From Lishizhenia sp965656535 (GTDB lineage: Bacteria; Bacteroidota; Bacteroidia; Flavobacteriales_D; Crocinitomicaceae), in contig CBFHKX010000005.1 in assembly GCA_965656535.1 (NCBI GenBank), forward strand, positions 147,438-211,437: a stretch of DNA of 64,000 nt, in the 5' to 3' direction. The notes beneath the pieces were generated by a model. It ran no database searches, was not told the DNA's origin, and worked only from the letters and a program-made list of their open reading frames with translations. This document shows positions 60,276 through 64,000 of the stretch, piece after piece. Numbering within the stretch: position 1 is the stretch's first letter; each line of letters opens with the position of its first letter. A program made the position numbers and the translations under genes.

Positions 60276-62717
60276 ATGGCAAAAAATACAGACACTATGG
60301 AAGCTCCACACAAAGAATTACAGGCATACAAAGAAGAAGTTTTAAACGACTATAAACTTGCATGTATTTCTAGAGAAACCTCTCTTTTAGGAAGAAGAGA
60401 AGTACTTACAGGAAAAGCCAAGTTCGGTATTTTTGGAGATGGTAAAGAGCTCGCACAACTTGCTTTAGCAAAGCAATTTCAAAATGGAGATTTTAGATCT
60501 GGTTATTACAGAGATCAAACCTTAATGATGGCCATTGGTCAACTCAACGTTCAAGAATATTTTGCTGCCCTATACGCACACACAGATATCGCCCATGAGC
60601 CAGCCTCTGGTGGTAGACAAATGGGTGGACACTTTGCAACCCGTAATTTGGACGAAAATGGAGAATGGAAAAACCTGATGGAACAAAAAAATAGTTCTGC
60701 AGATATTTCTCCTACAGCTGGTCAAATGCCAAGGTTATTAGGTTTAGCCCAGGCTTCTAAAGTATATAGAAATCATCCAGAATTAAAAGAGCTAGAGCAA
60801 TTTAAGAAATTTACAAACGGTGGTAACGAGGTTGCTTTTGGTACAATTGGTGATGCTTCTACATCTGAAGGTCCATTTTGGGAAACCATGAACGCTGCCG
60901 GAGTTTTGCAAGTTCCAATGGTAATGTCTGTTTGGGATGACGGTTACGGTATCTCAGTTTCTAGAGAACACCAAACTACTAAAAATTCAATATCAGATGC
61001 ATTGTCTGGATTTCAACGTACAAAAGATACTCCAGGGTTCGAGATTTTTGTGACTAAAGGATGGGATTATGTTGATTTATGCTTAACGTATGAAAAAGCA
61101 GTAAAAATTGCAAGAGAAGAGCAAGTACCTGTTTTGGTGCATGTAAAAGAAGTAAACCAGCCGCAAGGTCACTCAACTTCAGGCTCACACGAAAGATATA
61201 AATCTGAGGCTCGCATGCAATGGGAACAAGATTTCGATTGTATAGCAAAGTTTAAAACTTGGATTTCTGAGCTAAAAGACCAAGATGGAAAAGCATTAAT
61301 TACTGCTGAAACGTTAGAAAGAATTGAGAAAGATGCTAAAAAATCTGTGCGTAACGATAAAAATGCTGCCTGGAAAGCCTTTACAGATAACATGCAAGCA
61401 GATTTAGCTACGGCTGTTCAGTTAATGAAGAATGTCGTCGAAGAATCTCCGAACAAAGTATTCATTTCTAAAGATATTGAAGCACTAGAAAAAGCATTTG
61501 AACCGATAAGAAAAGACGTGTTAAATGTGGTAAGAGGTGTGATAAGAAAAACAAGAGGAGAACAAAATTCACACAGAACAACATTAAAAAATTGGTTAAA
61601 CCAACAATTAACCGATAACGCAGATAGATATAGCTCATACTTATATTCTCAGTCAGAAAAAAACATATTTAACATAGAGCCAATAGCTCCTGTTTATAAT
61701 GATGATAGCAAAGAAGACGGAAGAATTATTTTAAGAGAAAATTTCGATAAAATATTTGAAAAATATCCGGAAGCCTTAACCTTCGGAGAAGACACTGGTA
61801 AAATTGGTGGTGTAAACCAATCTATGGAAGGCATGCAAGAAAAGTATGGCAAACTAAGAGTAGCAGATACGGGTATTAGAGAATGTACAATTCTAGGTCA
61901 AGGAATCGGTATGGCAATGCGTGGTTTAAGACCAATTGCTGAAATACAATATTTAGATTACTTATTGTATGCCATCCAAATCATGTCAGATGATTTATCT
62001 ACTGTGCAATATAGAACCAAAGGCGGACAAAAAGCTCCGTTAATTATCCGTACAAGAGGTCACCGTTTAGAAGGTATTTGGCATTCTGGTTCTCCTATGG
62101 GTATGATTGTAAACTCTATTAGAGGTATGCACGTGTGCGTGCCTAGAAACATGACGCAAGCAGCCGGTATGTACAACCTATTAATGGAAGCAGATGAGCC
62201 TGCTTTAGTTATTGAGCCTTTAAATGGTTACAGAACTAAAGAACCAATGCCGTCTAATCTGGGGGAATATAAAATTGCACTTGGTGAGCCAGAAGTTACC
62301 AAAGAAGGTACAGATTTAACTATAGTCTCTTACGGTAGTACATTTAACTTATGTACAGCTGCAGAAAAACTAATGGCAGAAACAGGTATGAATGTAGAAT
62401 TAATAGACGTTCAAACCTTATTACCTTTTGATGTTAACCACACAATTGCAGAATCACTAAAGAAAACAAATAGATTATTGGTAGTAGACGAAGATGTAGA
62501 ATCTGGAGCAACAGCTTATATCTTAGATCAAATTTTAGTGAAACAAAATGGATATTACCATTTAGATTCTAAACCTGTTACGGTTTCGGCTAAAGATCAC
62601 AGGCCTGCTTATAGTACAGATGGAGATTATTTCTCTAAACCATCCGTTGACGATATTTTTGAAACAGCATACAACATTATGCACGAGTCTAATCCCACAG
62701 ACTTCCCCGCATTATAA
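60276..62717 (+). CDS. Fused 2-oxoacid dehydrogenase E1 (alpha/beta), branched-chain type
   Basis: Thiamine-diphosphate E1 of the branched-chain 2-oxoacid dehydrogenase complex, alpha and beta subunits in one chain (813 residues). The ATG at 60276 is chosen because its promoter overlaps the upstream in-frame codon at 60225. Alpha part (about 10-450): ASGGRQMGGHFATRN, GTIGDASTSEGPFWETMNAAG and WDDGYGISVSREH (TDP-binding). Beta part (about 475-813): TFGEDTGKIGGVNQ, RVADTGIRECTILGQGIGMA and RTRGHRLEGIWHSGSPM. Pyruvate as substrate cannot be excluded. E2 and E3 genes are elsewhere. It would feed valine/leucine/isoleucine breakdown with the carboxylase at 40.7 kb. Confidence 0.9.
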   Translation: MAKNTDTMEAPHKELQAYKEEVLNDYKLACISRETSLLGRREVLTGKAKFGIFGDGKELAQLALAKQFQNGDFRSGYYRDQTLMMAIGQLNVQEYFAALYAHTDIAHEPASGGRQMGGHFATRNLDENGEWKNLMEQKNSSADISPTAGQMPRLLGLAQASKVYRNHPELKELEQFKKFTNGGNEVAFGTIGDASTSEGPFWETMNAAGVLQVPMVMSVWDDGYGISVSREHQTTKNSISDALSGFQRTKDTPGFEIFVTKGWDYVDLCLTYEKAVKIAREEQVPVLVHVKEVNQPQGHSTSGSHERYKSEARMQWEQDFDCIAKFKTWISELKDQDGKALITAETLERIEKDAKKSVRNDKNAAWKAFTDNMQADLATAVQLMKNVVEESPNKVFISKDIEALEKAFEPIRKDVLNVVRGVIRKTRGEQNSHRTTLKNWLNQQLTDNADRYSSYLYSQSEKNIFNIEPIAPVYNDDSKEDGRIILRENFDKIFEKYPEALTFGEDTGKIGGVNQSMEGMQEKYGKLRVADTGIRECTILGQGIGMAMRGLRPIAEIQYLDYLLYAIQIMSDDLSTVQYRTKGGQKAPLIIRTRGHRLEGIWHSGSPMGMIVNSIRGMHVCVPRNMTQAAGMYNLLMEADEPALVIEPLNGYRTKEPMPSNLGEYKIALGEPEVTKEGTDLTIVSYGSTFNLCTAAEKLMAETGMNVELIDVQTLLPFDVNHTIAESLKKTNRLLVVDEDVESGATAYILDQILVKQNGYYHLDSKPVTVSAKDHRPAYSTDGDYFSKPSVDDIFETAYNIMHESNPTDFPAL

Positions 62718-62737
62718 AAAAGATTAATTGAATATAT

Positions 62738-62769
62738 AAAGGCACATCTAATCTCAGTATGCCTTTTTA
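62738..62769 (+). terminator. Terminator after the E1 gene
   Basis: AAAGGCA (62738-62744) pairs with TGCCTTT (62760-62766) over a 15-base loop, then TT. Confidence 0.8.
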
Positions 62770-62851
62770 ATATCACTAATTAGACAATTTTTATTACTTC
62801 GGCGTTCCAAGCCTTAACCCAATCTATTTTTAATAAATCAATTATACCAAT

Positions 62852-62938
62852 GGCTTGGCGGGCTATACGCACTCGCTTTATTACTTAAGAAGGCTTAAGC
62901 AATAAGAGCTTAAACAAACGCTCCTATCCCTAACGCAA
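62852..62938. repeat. Structured intergenic element, probable dispersed flavobacterial repeat
   Basis: The only gap over 300 bases (62718-63064) holds no ORF or tRNA. Its middle has a stem, TTATT-A-CTTAAG (62878-62889) against CTTAAG-C-AATAA (62894-62905), one mismatch, loop AAGG. It is bounded by GGCTTGGCGGGCTATA on one side and CGCTCCTATCCCTAACGC on the other. These edges look like a repeat I have often seen between flavobacterial genes (GCGTxAGGGATAGGAGCG ... TATAGCCCGCC on the other strand). The rest of the gap is AT-rich with no recognised signal. Confidence 0.55.
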
Positions 62939-63064
62939 CTAATAGAAACATTTAATTTTATAGAATAAATAAATACATCCTAAACCAAATCAAACAGTCT
63001 CAAATTAGGAATTAAACAAAAGATAACTATATTAAGATTTCAAACTAAATACAAAAATTAACAA

Positions 63065-63868
63065 ATGAAAGTACTCGTAATTGGAGCCGGAAATATGGGC
63101 CTAACCTATTCAGAAGGAATTGTAAACTCAGGATTACTGAATCGAAGAAAGCTTATGATTCAAGATCTAAGCGCTGAAAAAATTACAGAACTAAGAGAAA
63201 ATCCAAAGTTTGACGTTCACGAGCAATTAGATACTTGTTTACCCCAAGCCGATATTGTCTTCCTCGCCGTTAAACCATATCATGCAGAAGAGCTCTTCGC
63301 AAATATGAAAGAGAAGATTAACAATCAACAAATCTTTGTATCACTAATGGCAGGTATAAAAATAGAATATATACAAAAACATCTCACTGTTAAAAAAGTC
63401 GTAAGAACAATGCCCAACCTACCTGCAAAAGTAGGATATGGTGTAACGTCATTTACAGAATCACAAAGTGTCTCTAGAGTAGAATTGTTAATGATAAGAA
63501 ACTTGCTAGATACTACGGGAACCTCTATACACGTCAACTCGGAAGAATATATAGATAAGTCTACAGGCATTTCTGGCAGTGGTCCAGCATATGTATTCTA
63601 CTTCATGCAAAGTATGCTAGAAGCAGCCAAACAAATGGGCTTTTCAGACTATGACTCTAAAGTACTAGTAAGTTCAACTTTCGAAGGCGCTGTAAAACTC
63701 TTTAATGATGCAGATTTAACGCCAGAAACATGGATGAATAGAGTTGCATCAAAAGGCGGTACAACCAGAGCCGCACTAGATTCAATGAAAGAAAATAACG
63801 TCAACCAATTAATAAAAGATGCAGCATATGCAGCATTCAATCGGGCAGTTGAACTCGGTAATGAATAA
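63065..63868 (+). CDS. proC: Pyrroline-5-carboxylate reductase
   Basis: Last step of proline synthesis: reduces 1-pyrroline-5-carboxylate with NAD(P)H. 267 residues, family-typical. N-terminal dinucleotide-binding VLVIGAGNMGLTYSEGI, LAVKPYHAEEL, the VVRTMPNLPAKVGYGVTSF segment and the C-terminal signature STGISGSGPAYVFYFM and ASKGGTTRAALDSM are intact. It stands alone behind a long intergenic region; the 132 bases after it to the window edge hold no gene I can support. Confidence 0.94.
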   Translation: MKVLVIGAGNMGLTYSEGIVNSGLLNRRKLMIQDLSAEKITELRENPKFDVHEQLDTCLPQADIVFLAVKPYHAEELFANMKEKINNQQIFVSLMAGIKIEYIQKHLTVKKVVRTMPNLPAKVGYGVTSFTESQSVSRVELLMIRNLLDTTGTSIHVNSEEYIDKSTGISGSGPAYVFYFMQSMLEAAKQMGFSDYDSKVLVSSTFEGAVKLFNDADLTPETWMNRVASKGGTTRAALDSMKENNVNQLIKDAAYAAFNRAVELGNE

Positions 63869-64000
63869 AGCGTAATTACATTTGTTTCGCCTATCTTGTA
63901 ATCATACCAAGTATTATCACGTTATATATATTTACATATTTAGTAAATAATGGGTGATTTAGTCTTATGTTGTTTTGAAGTTAAAAACACAAGTACTTTC

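Noticed and set aside
62718..63064. tRNA or small ORF in the long intergenic region
   Set aside because: No cloverleaf, T-loop consensus or start-to-stop frame with plausible coding content was found; the structured repeat explains the centre only.

Overview
The window reads as chromosomal DNA of a member of the Bacteroidota, most likely order Flavobacteriales. The signs are AT-rich DNA, promoters of the TTG-N17-23-TAnnTTTG type, an LpxC-FabZ fusion, the short primary sigma factor of this phylum, a PorX-type response regulator of the type IX secretion system (T9SS), a GldI-like FKBP isomerase, a protein with a gliding-motility/T9SS type B C-terminal domain, a fused E1 alpha/beta 2-oxoacid dehydrogenase and a long GAPDH. 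No tRNA, rRNA, insertion sequence, prophage or CRISPR array was seen. Coding density is very high; only one gap exceeds 300 bases (62,718-63,064).

Layout. 1-1.05 kb: a fatty-acid hydroxylase/sterol desaturase cut by the window edge, preceded by a rhodanese gene broken by one missing base. 1.1-7.5 kb: a tandemly duplicated module of secreted M48 metallopeptidase plus outer-membrane-barrel-like protein, the least ordinary locus here. 7.5-13.7 kb: a large LytS-type sensor kinase, small lipoproteins, nadC and a PaaI thioesterase. 13.9-18 kb: a MarR regulator with a fatty-acid beta-oxidation pair (fused hydratase/dehydrogenase and thiolase). 18-24 kb, minus strand: an RlmD-like methyltransferase and the lipid A genes lpxA, lpxC/fabZ, lpxD with an HD phosphohydrolase. 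24-29.5 kb, plus strand: porX, tsaE, ald, a threonylcarbamoyl-AMP synthase, a LolD-like ATPase and a TIGR02757 protein.

29.5-40.5 kb, minus strand: a tightly packed run prmC-ligA-DUF6913-dapA-two secreted unknowns-nrnA-two FKBP lipoproteins, and, behind a terminator, a T9SS client with a small partner. 40.7-42.3 kb: an acyl-CoA carboxylase beta subunit. 42.4-49.7 kb, minus strand: an overlapping operon containing dapF, a GNAT acetyltransferase, mltG, a Tat-exported glycosylasparaginase, a secreted GH2 beta-mannosidase and a DUF4268 protein. 49.8-63.9 kb, plus strand: HtrA protease, rpoD, gap, an acyltransferase, ElaA, an M13 peptidase, a HEAT-like protein, PadR-PspC, fused branched-chain 2-oxoacid dehydrogenase E1 and proC.

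Themes: envelope biogenesis and protein quality control (LpxA/C/D, LolD, MltG, DapA/DapF, HtrA, FKBPs, M48 and M13 peptidases, PorX) interleaved with core metabolism. Most regulatory calls rest on motif and hairpin reading by eye. The most unusual signals are the duplicated peptidase/barrel module, a strong Shine-Dalgarno with a stem-loop leader before rpoD, an operator-like inverted repeat over the PadR-PspC promoter, a structured intergenic repeat before proC, and the broken rhodanese gene.
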